The notes beneath the pieces are model-generated. The model was not told the origin of the DNA and did not search any database. It saw only the letters and a list, made by a program, of their open reading frames with translations. From Candidatus Hydrogenedentota bacterium (GTDB lineage Bacteria > Hydrogenedentota > Hydrogenedentia > Hydrogenedentales > SLHB01): a DNA stretch of 5,051 nucleotides. Below are positions 1-5,026 of this stretch, in pieces (within the stretch, counting starts at the first letter, position 1; every line of letters starts with the position of its first letter). Position numbers and translations under genes: made by a program. Location: contig DAOLNV010000155.1 of assembly GCA_035416745.1 (NCBI GenBank), forward strand, positions 1 to 5,051, written 5' to 3'.

Positions 1-305
1 TCTTTCAGACAAGGGAGGGCAGGTTTCAACTTCCGGAAGAGCCAGTCGCGCAGGCCGTGAACGGTGGGGTCGGCCAGGTCCTCGATCTCGTTCAAGACCG
101 CATGGTCGATTTGTTCATACAGGGGATTGAAGGCGGCCGTGATGTCGCCGTAGTCGATCAACCAGGCGGGTTCCGATAAAACCTCGCCTTCAACCACGAG
201 CGTGATATCGAAGCTGTGGCCGTGGAGACGGCTGGTTTTCTCGTTGCCCCGGGGATTGTGATGCGCCGCCTCGGCAAAGAAAGACTTGGTCAGCTCGACG
301 TTCAA
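1..305 (-). CDS. queD: QueD-like 6-carboxytetrahydropterin synthase (partial, C-terminus beyond left edge)
   Basis: QueD-family enzyme of the PTPS fold. The known family reaction converts dihydroneopterin triphosphate to 6-carboxy-5,6,7,8-tetrahydropterin in the cytoplasm, an early step towards preQ0 and queuosine. About 101 residues are present before the left edge, against roughly 120 for E. coli QueD. The start is a TTG at 303-305, preceded by AAGGAG with a 5-base spacer; it gives the N-terminus MNVELTKSFF. Zinc ligands expected for the family are visible: His15 in the AAH motif, then His28 and His30 in RLHGHSF. The DH pair of the active site is Asp67-His68 in IDHAVLN. The catalytic Cys that normally sits four residues before the HGH motif is replaced by Thr24 (EKTSRLHGH), and no Cys lies anywhere in the first 35 residues. 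It follows queE immediately and is probably translationally coupled to it. The family call is firm; the exact activity is less certain because of the missing Cys. Confidence 0.92.
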   Translation of the reverse strand, partial: MNVELTKSFFAEAAHHNPRGNEKTSRLHGHSFDITLVVEGEVLSEPAWLIDYGDITAAFNPLYEQIDHAVLNEIEDLADPTVHGLRDWLFRKLKPALPCLK

Positions 306-1022
306 TCAGACTCCTTTCTGGTCCGGGGGCCAGACAAACTTGTGCAACTGCAGCTGAAACCGGACATCGAGGCCGTCTTCCAGGAGCCATTCGACCAGTA
401 CCTGGGGATCGAGGACGCCGAAAACAGGCGCGAACAAGACGGCGTTGCAGCGGGCCGCGAGGTTGTGCGCGCGGAGCACGTCGCGGCTCCATTCGTAGTC
501 GTCGCGGTCGGAAATCACGAATTTCACTTCATCGCGGGGACTCAGCGCGTCCAGGTTGGCCCAGTCGTTCATATCGGACTCGCCGCTGCCCGGGCATTTG
601 AGGTCCATAACCTTGATTACTTCCCGGGGCAGGGCGGCGATGGGCAGGGACCCGCTCGTTTCGCACAGGACGGTGTACCCCTCGGCCAGGAGGGCCTCCG
701 CGAGGGCCGGGCAGCCCTTTTGGAGCAGGGGTTCGCCGCCCGTGATTTCGACCAGGGGGCACCCCAGGCGGCGGCACTCCTCGAGAACCTCGGCTATGGT
801 CATGTTGTCGCCATGATGAAACGCGTACTCGGTGTCACACCAGACGCATCGCAAGTTGCAGCCCGTCAACCGGATAAAGGTGCAGGGCCTGCCGGCCCAC
901 GTGGATTCGCCCTGGACGCTGCGGTAGATCTCGGTTACGAGAATCGTGGTCTCAGGGGCGTCCTGCGGCGAATCCGCGGAACCCTTCTTGACATTGCCCG
1001 GCTGTAACGATGGTGGAGTCAT
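306..1022 (-). CDS. queE: 7-carboxy-7-deazaguanine synthase QueE (radical SAM)
   Basis: Radical SAM enzyme that, in the known family, rearranges 6-carboxytetrahydropterin (the QueD product) to 7-carboxy-7-deazaguanine, the precursor of preQ0; cytoplasmic. The protein is 238 residues, a normal length. The core begins near residue 27 with ILVTEIYRSVQGESTWAGR. The [4Fe-4S] cluster motif CxxxCxxC is Cys55, Cys59 and Cys62 (GCNLRCVWCDTEYAF). The SAM-contacting motif is GGEPLL at 95-100. DLKCPGSG at 140-147 and the C-terminal LQLHKFVW at 224-231 are typical of QueE. The ATG at 1020-1022 is preferred because AGAGGG lies 6 bases ahead of it; an in-frame ATG 72 bases upstream (1094) has a poor context, lies upstream of the likely -10 box and would add an unlike, basic leader. 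Residues 2-26 are a poorly conserved tail. The gene is followed in frame by queD with no gap. Confidence 0.95.
   Translation of the reverse strand: MTPPSLQPGNVKKGSADSPQDAPETTILVTEIYRSVQGESTWAGRPCTFIRLTGCNLRCVWCDTEYAFHHGDNMTIAEVLEECRRLGCPLVEITGGEPLLQKGCPALAEALLAEGYTVLCETSGSLPIAALPREVIKVMDLKCPGSGESDMNDWANLDALSPRDEVKFVISDRDDYEWSRDVLRAHNLAARCNAVLFAPVFGVLDPQVLVEWLLEDGLDVRFQLQLHKFVWPPDQKGV
311..317 (-). promoter_or_regulatory. Ribosome binding site of queD inside the 3' end of queE
   Basis: On the minus strand AAAGGAG occupies the Lys-Gly-Val codons at the end of queE and lies 5 bases before the TTG at 305. It supports TTG as the queD start and suggests that ribosomes finishing queE re-initiate on queD. 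Confidence 0.75.
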
Positions 1023-1028
1023 GAGCAG

Positions 1029-1034
1029 CCCTCT
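1029..1034 (-). promoter_or_regulatory. Ribosome binding site deciding the queE start
   Basis: AGAGGG on the minus strand, 6 bases before the ATG at 1022. It favours the shorter 238-residue protein over the longer reading from 1094. Confidence 0.65.
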
Positions 1035-1064
1035 TCTGCGCGTGGAATACCGGTCATGCGGCCC

Positions 1065-1070
1065 ATTATA
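1065..1070 (-). promoter_or_regulatory. Probable -10 box of the queE-queD promoter
   Basis: A perfect TATAAT hexamer on the minus strand, 42 bases upstream of the queE ATG, predicts a start of transcription near 1058 and a leader of about 36 bases. No good -35 hexamer is seen at 16-18 bases; TTGGCG lies only 14 bases upstream. The box is flanked on both sides by ACCGGT palindromes (1049-1054 and 1075-1080), which could bind an activator or repressor. I could not fit a preQ1 riboswitch to the short leader. Confidence 0.45.
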
Positions 1071-1114
1071 AGAAACCGGTGTGCCGCCAATCACATTTCA
1101 AACGCGGACCGGAC

Positions 1115-1143
1115 TTTACCTGTTCCGGCAGGGAGTCTAGAAT
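1115..1143 (+). promoter_or_regulatory. Probable promoter of the ThuA-like gene
   Basis: TTTACC (1115-1120, four of six matches to TTGACA) and TAGAAT (1138-1143, five of six matches to TATAAT) are separated by exactly 17 bases. Transcription would start near 1150, leaving a leader of about 33 bases that holds the AAAGGA ribosome binding site at 1171-1176. It is divergent from the queE promoter. Confidence 0.45.
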
Positions 1144-1182
1144 AGTCTGCAGTCTCCGGGGATTTGAACGAAAGGACGTGCC

Positions 1183-1917
1183 ATGAAGAACGGGGTTCGG
1201 GTGACAGTTTGGAACGAGGGCGTACACGAGAAAAGCGACCAGAAGGTCGCCAGCATCTATCCCGACGGCATGGGTAAGGCTATCGCCGCCTATCTTGCCC
1301 AACAACCCGGGATCGCCTCGGTGCGCGTGGCGGAACTCAACGACAAGGGCCAGGGCCTCACCGATGAGATCCTGGACGGCACCGATGTTATGACATGGTG
1401 GGGCCATCTCGCCCACGACAAGGTCACCGACGACAACGCCGACAAGGTCAAGCAGCGGGTCCTGGACGGCATGGGCCTCGTTGTGCTTCATTCGGGCCAC
1501 TTCTCGAAGGTCTTCAAGGGGCTCATGGGCACCGGCTGCAACCTCAAGTGGCGCGAAGACGGCGGGAAGGAACGTCTCTGGGTGGTCGATCCGGCCCATC
1601 CCATCGCCTCCGGGCTCCCCGAATACTTTGAATTGCCCGAAACCGAGATGTACGGCGAACATTTCGACATCCCCCAGCCTGACCAGCTCGTATTCATCAG
1701 TTGGTTCGAGGGCGGAGAGGTATTTCGGAGCGGATGCTGCTGGCACCGCGGCATGGGCAAGATCTTTTATTTTCGCCCGGGCCATGAAACGTTCCCCATC
1801 TACCACAACGAGACCGTGCTGAACGTCATCTGCAACGGGGTCAAATGGGCGGCTCCCTCGGGCCTCAAGCAGGTCGTCCGCGGCAACGTAAAAGCCCTCG
1901 AGAAGATGGCGAAATAG
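1183..1917 (+). CDS. ThuA-like (trehalose utilization family) protein
   Basis: Complete 244-residue protein of the ThuA family, which has a class I glutamine amidotransferase-like fold. Rhizobial ThuA works with the dehydrogenase ThuB in metabolism of trehalose and related disaccharides via 3-keto sugars; many other members have no proven substrate. The full length matches the compact cytoplasmic ThuA proteins, and there is no signal peptide. Conserved blocks visible in order are VWNEGVHEK (9-17), IYPDGMGKAI (25-34), WWGHLAHDKV (72-81), LDGMGLVVLHSGHFSK (94-109), LKWREDGGKERLWVVDP (121-137), MYGEHFDIP (156-164), WFEGGEVFRSG (174-184) and FRPGHETFPIYHN (197-209). The many conserved His residues are a family trait. 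The ATG at 1183 follows AAAGGA with a 6-base spacer. No ThuB-like dehydrogenase or sugar transporter is beside it, so the substrate cannot be named from context. The gene is probably a single-gene transcription unit. Confidence 0.93.
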   Translation: MKNGVRVTVWNEGVHEKSDQKVASIYPDGMGKAIAAYLAQQPGIASVRVAELNDKGQGLTDEILDGTDVMTWWGHLAHDKVTDDNADKVKQRVLDGMGLVVLHSGHFSKVFKGLMGTGCNLKWREDGGKERLWVVDPAHPIASGLPEYFELPETEMYGEHFDIPQPDQLVFISWFEGGEVFRSGCCWHRGMGKIFYFRPGHETFPIYHNETVLNVICNGVKWAAPSGLKQVVRGNVKALEKMAK

Positions 1918-2017
1918 CGCCAGGCCTTCGAATAAACCCGGAATATCGGGTGCAGGAGTCCAAAGGGGTGGCCTTTTCGTGATCAGGCGCGGCCCCTGAC
2001 GCCATTCGAGTAATGTC

Positions 2018-2968
2018 ATGCGACCACCGGCCCTGAGACTGTCCGACAAGCAGAAAGCGCTCCTGACGCGCCAGCTTACTTACGCGTACGAAGGAGGTAT
2101 CCCGGCCAAGCGCGCCTTCGAGCTGATGATCGAGGAAAGCCGCGGCCGCAGCCTCAGAGTTCTCGCGCAGGACATCGCCAACGCGATTGGATGCGGGTAC
2201 TCGCTCGAAGAAGCATTGCGGGCCCGGGGCGGCGCACTGGACGGCTTTTTCGTCGATCTCGTGGCCGCGGGCGAGCGCGCGGGGAAACTGTCCGACGTTC
2301 TCGAGACCTTGTGCCTGTGGTACGAGGAGCAATTAGCATTCCGCCGTATGCTCTCCTATCAGTTCAGTTACTACATCGTCCTCTTCACGGTTATCGGCTT
2401 CTTCCTCTATCCCTGCATTGCGGTGTTTCTCACCGGGGCCTCGCCCATGCTGCTGGTGCACGCGGCGATCCGGTTCGCAATGTTCGCAGCAATCGTCTAC
2501 GCGCTGTTTCGGATAGGGGTATTCAGATGGTTCAGCGCGCACACGTGGCCGCTTTCGGGCCTTGCCAAACAACTCAATCTCAGCCGCTTCTGCCGTGTCC
2601 TCGCCCTGACCTACGGCCGTTTGTCTTTTCACGAGAGCTGGACCCGCGCTACCGAGTCCGTCTGGGACAAGCGCGCCCAGCGCCATCTCATGCGGGTGCC
2701 GGACCGTGTCCGCGAGGGTGCAACGCTTGGGCAGGCCATAGTCGAATGCCCGGTTCTGCCTGACATGGTCAAACAAATGATCGTAACCGCCGAGAAGACG
2801 GGCAACGCCGACGAGTGCTTCGGGAAAGCCTCCGAATACCTTCGGAACGAGGCCATGCACCGCGCGCACGTCCTTTCCCTTTCTATTGGCACGGCGATCA
2901 TCATCGCTGGCGTTGTCTTGCAGGCCCTGGGGGCCGGATTCGCCCTCGGGAAGGTGATTTTCTGGTAG
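2018..2968 (+). CDS. Type II secretion / type IV pilus GspF-family inner-membrane protein (first of two)
   Basis: GspF/PilC-family polytopic membrane protein of 316 residues with the family's duplicated T2SF domain. Such proteins form the inner-membrane platform that couples the assembly ATPase to pseudopilus growth. Domain 1 spans about 15-137 and carries the signature AAGERAGKLSDVLETL (83-98). Membrane segments are about 118-138 and 146-165. Domain 2 spans about 188-312, ending in a third membrane segment at about 284-306. The second-domain signature is degenerate (VTAEKTGNADECF, 256-268, Ala for the usual Gly before Glu). The usual GspF has about 400 residues; here some 50-60 residues before domain 1 are absent. 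The ATG at 2018 is the first in frame after a TGA at 1997 and has only a weak GAG ahead of it. The paralogue 84 bases downstream shares the architecture but differs widely in sequence. No cognate ATPase, pseudopilin or secretin is in the window. Confidence 0.9.
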   Translation: MRPPALRLSDKQKALLTRQLTYAYEGGIPAKRAFELMIEESRGRSLRVLAQDIANAIGCGYSLEEALRARGGALDGFFVDLVAAGERAGKLSDVLETLCLWYEEQLAFRRMLSYQFSYYIVLFTVIGFFLYPCIAVFLTGASPMLLVHAAIRFAMFAAIVYALFRIGVFRWFSAHTWPLSGLAKQLNLSRFCRVLALTYGRLSFHESWTRATESVWDKRAQRHLMRVPDRVREGATLGQAIVECPVLPDMVKQMIVTAEKTGNADECFGKASEYLRNEAMHRAHVLSLSIGTAIIIAGVVLQALGAGFALGKVIFW

Positions 2969-3001
2969 GCTGGCGTAAACCTAGCGGATTGCGCGGCCGT
3001 T

Positions 3002-3010
3002 TGCTACAAT
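3002..3010 (+). promoter_or_regulatory. Possible extended -10 promoter ahead of the second GspF-like gene
   Basis: TGCTACAAT fits an extended -10 element (TGn followed by TACAAT, five of six matches to TATAAT). No convincing -35 hexamer is present, as is common for extended -10 promoters. Transcription would begin near 3017 and give a leader of about 36 bases. If used, the second GspF-like gene and the isomerase can be expressed without the first gene. Confidence 0.35.
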
Positions 3011-3041
3011 CGTGCGTGGTTTGTCTCACACGCGCCGATGC

Positions 3042-3046
3042 AGGAG
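3042..3046 (+). promoter_or_regulatory. Ribosome binding site deciding the start of the second GspF-like gene
   Basis: AGGAG ends 6 bases before the ATG at 3053. It lies inside the longer reading from the ATG at 3038, which has no ribosome binding site of its own, so 3053 is preferred. Confidence 0.7.
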
Positions 3047-3052
3047 TGCTGT

Positions 3053-4078
3053 ATGGGCCTGTTTTCCTCGCAGATACCGGCCAAGAAGATGGTGCCGCTA
3101 TGCCGGCAGCTCGCGACGTCGTACGACGCGGGCATTCCGATCGTGCGCTCGCTCGAAATCATTGGGCAGCAGCAGCAGGACTCCCGGATTCGCCACATTT
3201 TCCAGCAGATGTCCGATTGCGTAAGAAGCGGCGACACGCTGGAGCAGGCGGCGCGCAAACAGAGCAAGTATTTCCCCAATTTCTTCATAGAGCTTATCGC
3301 CAGCGGCGAAATCGGCGGCCGGCTCGACGTGATGCTCCGGGATCTGGCTGATTATTACGAGGACCGCCTGGAACGCCAGCGCCGTGTTGTGCGCGTGATG
3401 ACCCTGCCAGCCATCGAGCTAGCCGCCGCCTGGTTCCTGGGCACGTTCGCCTTGCGCCTTCTCGGACAGTTGACCGGTCTTCTATCGGGCCAAGCCGGCA
3501 GGGGGTTCGATTTCGGCGCATTCTTCAAGGATTACGGGTGGTTCCAGACAAAATCGCTCGGTGTTTTCGCGATTCTTTTCGCCATCATCGTGATTCTGTC
3601 GCGCATGGGCATCTTCGGCTGGGTGACCGGCCTGTTTACCACGCACATCTTTCCGATGTCCGCCGTCACCAAGCGGTTCGCCCTCGCGCGGTTTTTCCGG
3701 AGCCTGTCGTTGCTGCTGGGCGCCGGGGTATACGTGCCGGCAGCCATCGAGCGGTCCGCGGCCGTTTCCGCAAACCCCTACATCGAGCGCGACCTGCTCA
3801 AGACCATTCCGCTGATAAAAGAAGGCAGGACCCTCGTCGAAGCGTTCCGGCAGACCAAGTATCTGACCCCGACGGCGCGCGAAATGCTGCTGGTCGGCGA
3901 ACAGTCCGGAAAACTCGACGAAGCCCTGCGCAAAGTCGCCGATTACCATTTTGAAGAAGCCAACCAGGCCGTGGATATCGCGTCGAAGATCTTCGGCGTA
4001 TTGATTGTGCTTGCCGTGGCGCTTACGATCGGCTATATCATTATTACGTTTTACACGGGTTTTTATACGGAGGCATAA
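3053..4078 (+). CDS. Type II secretion / type IV pilus GspF-family inner-membrane protein (second of two)
   Basis: GspF/PilC-family platform protein of 341 residues from the chosen ATG (MGLFSSQIPAKK); an ATG 15 bases upstream would add five residues. T2SF domain 1 covers about 14-137 with LCRQLATSYDAGIPIVRSL (16-34) and the signature ASGEIGGRLDVML (83-95). A hydrophobic segment lies at about 117-138 and another at about 168-187. Domain 2 covers about 208-335 with ALARFFRSLSLLLGAG (210-225) and the signature LVGEQSGKLDEAL (280-292). The last membrane segment is about 313-333. Both domain signatures are canonical, unlike in the preceding paralogue. As there, the extra N-terminal cytoplasmic region of about 50-60 residues found in GspF is missing. 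A run of four Gln (39-42) is encoded by a short CAG repeat. The stop is 3 bases before the isomerase gene, so the two are surely co-transcribed. Confidence 0.94.
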   Translation: MGLFSSQIPAKKMVPLCRQLATSYDAGIPIVRSLEIIGQQQQDSRIRHIFQQMSDCVRSGDTLEQAARKQSKYFPNFFIELIASGEIGGRLDVMLRDLADYYEDRLERQRRVVRVMTLPAIELAAAWFLGTFALRLLGQLTGLLSGQAGRGFDFGAFFKDYGWFQTKSLGVFAILFAIIVILSRMGIFGWVTGLFTTHIFPMSAVTKRFALARFFRSLSLLLGAGVYVPAAIERSAAVSANPYIERDLLKTIPLIKEGRTLVEAFRQTKYLTPTAREMLLVGEQSGKLDEALRKVADYHFEEANQAVDIASKIFGVLIVLAVALTIGYIIITFYTGFYTEA

Positions 4079-4081
4079 TGA

Positions 4082-4609
4082 ATGAACTCGGGATTTAACG
4101 AACCGGATTTTGACTCTGCCGCTGAAGGCAAAGACCGCACCCTCTGGTGGTGGGCGGCCGCGGGCATCCTTGCCGTGGTACTGATTGGCGTGCTCTTCAT
4201 TTGGGGAAGGGGCGACCCGAACGTGTCCCGTGTGCGTCTGCGACACATCCTGATTTCGTTCGACGCCAACGATCCGGCCGACCGTGCCCGTGCGCTGGAG
4301 CTGGCCGAAGCACTCCGCAAACGCATTCTCGAGGGCGAGAGTTTCAGCAAGCTGGCCAAGGAATATTCCAACGACCCCCTGAGCGCCAGCCGCGGCGGCG
4401 ATCTCAACTATCACAAGAAGGGCGAACTCGACACGGCTATCGAAGACTACGCCTGGAGCGCTCCTGTCGGCGAGTTGAGCGGTGTGCTGCAAACGAGTTA
4501 CGGCTATCATCTCGTACGCGTCGAGGACCGGCACCTCTCCGATGCCGACGCATATGACCTGGAGATGAAAAAGCGCGCTATGGAGGGGGAAAACGCCCAA
4601 AGGCAGTAG
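4082..4609 (+). CDS. Membrane-anchored parvulin-type (PpiC) peptidyl-prolyl cis-trans isomerase
   Basis: Small parvulin-family isomerase of 175 residues; the family catalyses cis-trans turnover of peptide bonds before proline and often acts as a chaperone outside the cytoplasmic membrane. Residues 1-20 are an acidic tail, 21-42 form one membrane segment (LWWWAAAGILAVVLIGVLFI), and the parvulin domain fills about 51-150. Visible family motifs are RLRHILISF (52-60), GESFSKLAKEYSNDP (85-99), ASRGGDLNY (102-110), GELSGVLQTSYGYHLVRVEDR (130-150). The C-terminal 25 residues are charged and probably helical. It lacks the long SurA/PpiD-type chaperone domains. The ATG at 4082 follows GGAGG with an 8-base spacer; an ATG at 4078 in another frame ends after six codons. 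The position directly behind a GspF-like gene suggests a role in folding or assembly of that machine's parts; this is inference. The flanking charges do not agree with a periplasmic domain. Confidence 0.93.
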   Translation: MNSGFNEPDFDSAAEGKDRTLWWWAAAGILAVVLIGVLFIWGRGDPNVSRVRLRHILISFDANDPADRARALELAEALRKRILEGESFSKLAKEYSNDPLSASRGGDLNYHKKGELDTAIEDYAWSAPVGELSGVLQTSYGYHLVRVEDRHLSDADAYDLEMKKRAMEGENAQRQ

Positions 4610-4632
4610 GCAAAGGCCCAGAGACAAAAGAG

Positions 4633-4675
4633 GCCCCGCCGTTCAGCTTCGAGCTCGAGCGGCGGGGCGTTTTTT
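4633..4675 (+). terminator. Strong intrinsic terminator after the GspF-isomerase cluster, possibly bidirectional
   Basis: A perfect 9-bp GC stem (GCCCCGCCG at 4633-4641 with CGGCGGGGC at 4660-4668) encloses 18 bases that can fold into a small inner hairpin (AGCT-TCG-AGCT, 4645-4655). T6 follows at 4670-4675. The stem begins 23 bases after the isomerase stop. In the other direction the stem is followed by CTCTTTTG, so it could also end the converging minus-strand small gene whose stop is at 4680-4682. Confidence 0.87.
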
Positions 4676-4679
4676 GGCG

Positions 4680-4865
4680 TCACGTCTTCGAGTAGAACTT
4701 CTGGAGGTTTTGTATAACCGTGGGAAAGTTCAGCCAGTCCTGAAAAAACGCCGAAAGCAGGAGAATCACAATCGTTTCTGCGGGGTCCAAATCGCCCATA
4801 TCGTTGCCGCCGATGGCTGCCCGTACCGGCATCCTGGATATTCGGCCAATATGCTTCATTGCCAT
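4680..4865 (-). CDS. Possible small hydrophobic protein, unrecognised
   Basis: A reading of 61 residues from the ATG at 4865, or 59 from the ATG at 4859. The minus strand reads AGAGGAAGGA directly before the first ATG; AGAGG is 5 bases from the first ATG and AAGGA is 6 bases from the second, so either start has a good ribosome binding site. A basic N-terminus (MAMKHIGRISRMPVR) is followed by an acidic patch (GDLDPAE, 24-30), a hydrophobic run TIVILLLSAFF (31-41) and an aromatic-rich tail ending KFYSKT. The hydrophobic run is short for a full membrane span but could be an amphipathic or membrane-associated helix. The stop lies 11 bases before the shared terminator stem, and a good -10 box lies upstream at 4917-4922. 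I recognise no family. It may be a real small gene or a chance open frame; the ribosome binding site, promoter-like box and terminator together favour a gene. Confidence 0.45.
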   Translation of the reverse strand: MAMKHIGRISRMPVRAAIGGNDMGDLDPAETIVILLLSAFFQDWLNFPTVIQNLQKFYSKT

Positions 4866-4916
4866 TCCTTCCTCTGGGGCCCATTGCATCGCTTCCCGCG
4901 CAACGCAGAAGACTCT

Positions 4917-4922
4917 ATCATA
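4917..4922 (-). promoter_or_regulatory. Possible -10 box for the small minus-strand gene
   Basis: TATGAT on the minus strand (five of six matches to TATAAT) predicts a start near 4909 and a leader of about 44 bases to the ATG at 4865. TTGGAC lies upstream but only 13 bases away, too close for a standard -35 element, so support is modest. Confidence 0.3.
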
Positions 4923-5026
4923 CCGCGCCGGGAGGGTCCAATAGGGTGAGGGAGACCCGAATCGCCAGATAAGAAAGTCCTCGCGGGGGGGATCGTATTG
5001 TCTCCATGAAGACAAGAACAAACGCA

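Noticed and set aside
216..1007. A 263-codon open frame on the plus strand opposite queE and queD
   Set aside because: The minus strand carries unmistakable radical SAM and QueD motifs; the plus reading has none.
1023..1058. preQ1 riboswitch in the queE leader
   Set aside because: The predicted leader is about 36 bases and does not show the conserved stem and A-rich tail of preQ1-I; queE-queD are also not the genes it most clearly needs to control.
1936..1999. Three short hairpins between the ThuA-like gene and the first GspF-like gene (ACCCG/CGGGT at 1936-1951, AAAGG/CCTTT at 1962-1976, TCAGG/CCTGA at 1983-1999)
   Set aside because: Each stem is only 5 bp and none is followed by a proper T-run, so I do not call a terminator or regulator; a weak terminator for the ThuA-like gene remains possible.
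1066..2049. A 327-codon open frame on the minus strand opposite the ThuA-like gene
   Set aside because: It mirrors the ThuA-like coding sequence, would run into the queE promoter, and has no recognisable motifs or ribosome binding site.
3012..3035. GCGTG/CACGC hairpin in the leader of the second GspF-like gene
   Set aside because: Short stem with a wobble extension, no T-run and no known regulatory fold.
3482..4627. A 381-codon open frame on the minus strand, longest in the window
   Set aside because: It lies antisense to the second GspF-like gene and the isomerase, both with clear family motifs; its product shows no domain and spans the gap between them. It is a by-product of GC-rich codon use.
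4674..4949. A 91-codon plus-strand frame beginning inside the terminator T-run
   Set aside because: It starts directly after the terminator hairpin with no ribosome binding site, and its composition looks unlike a protein.
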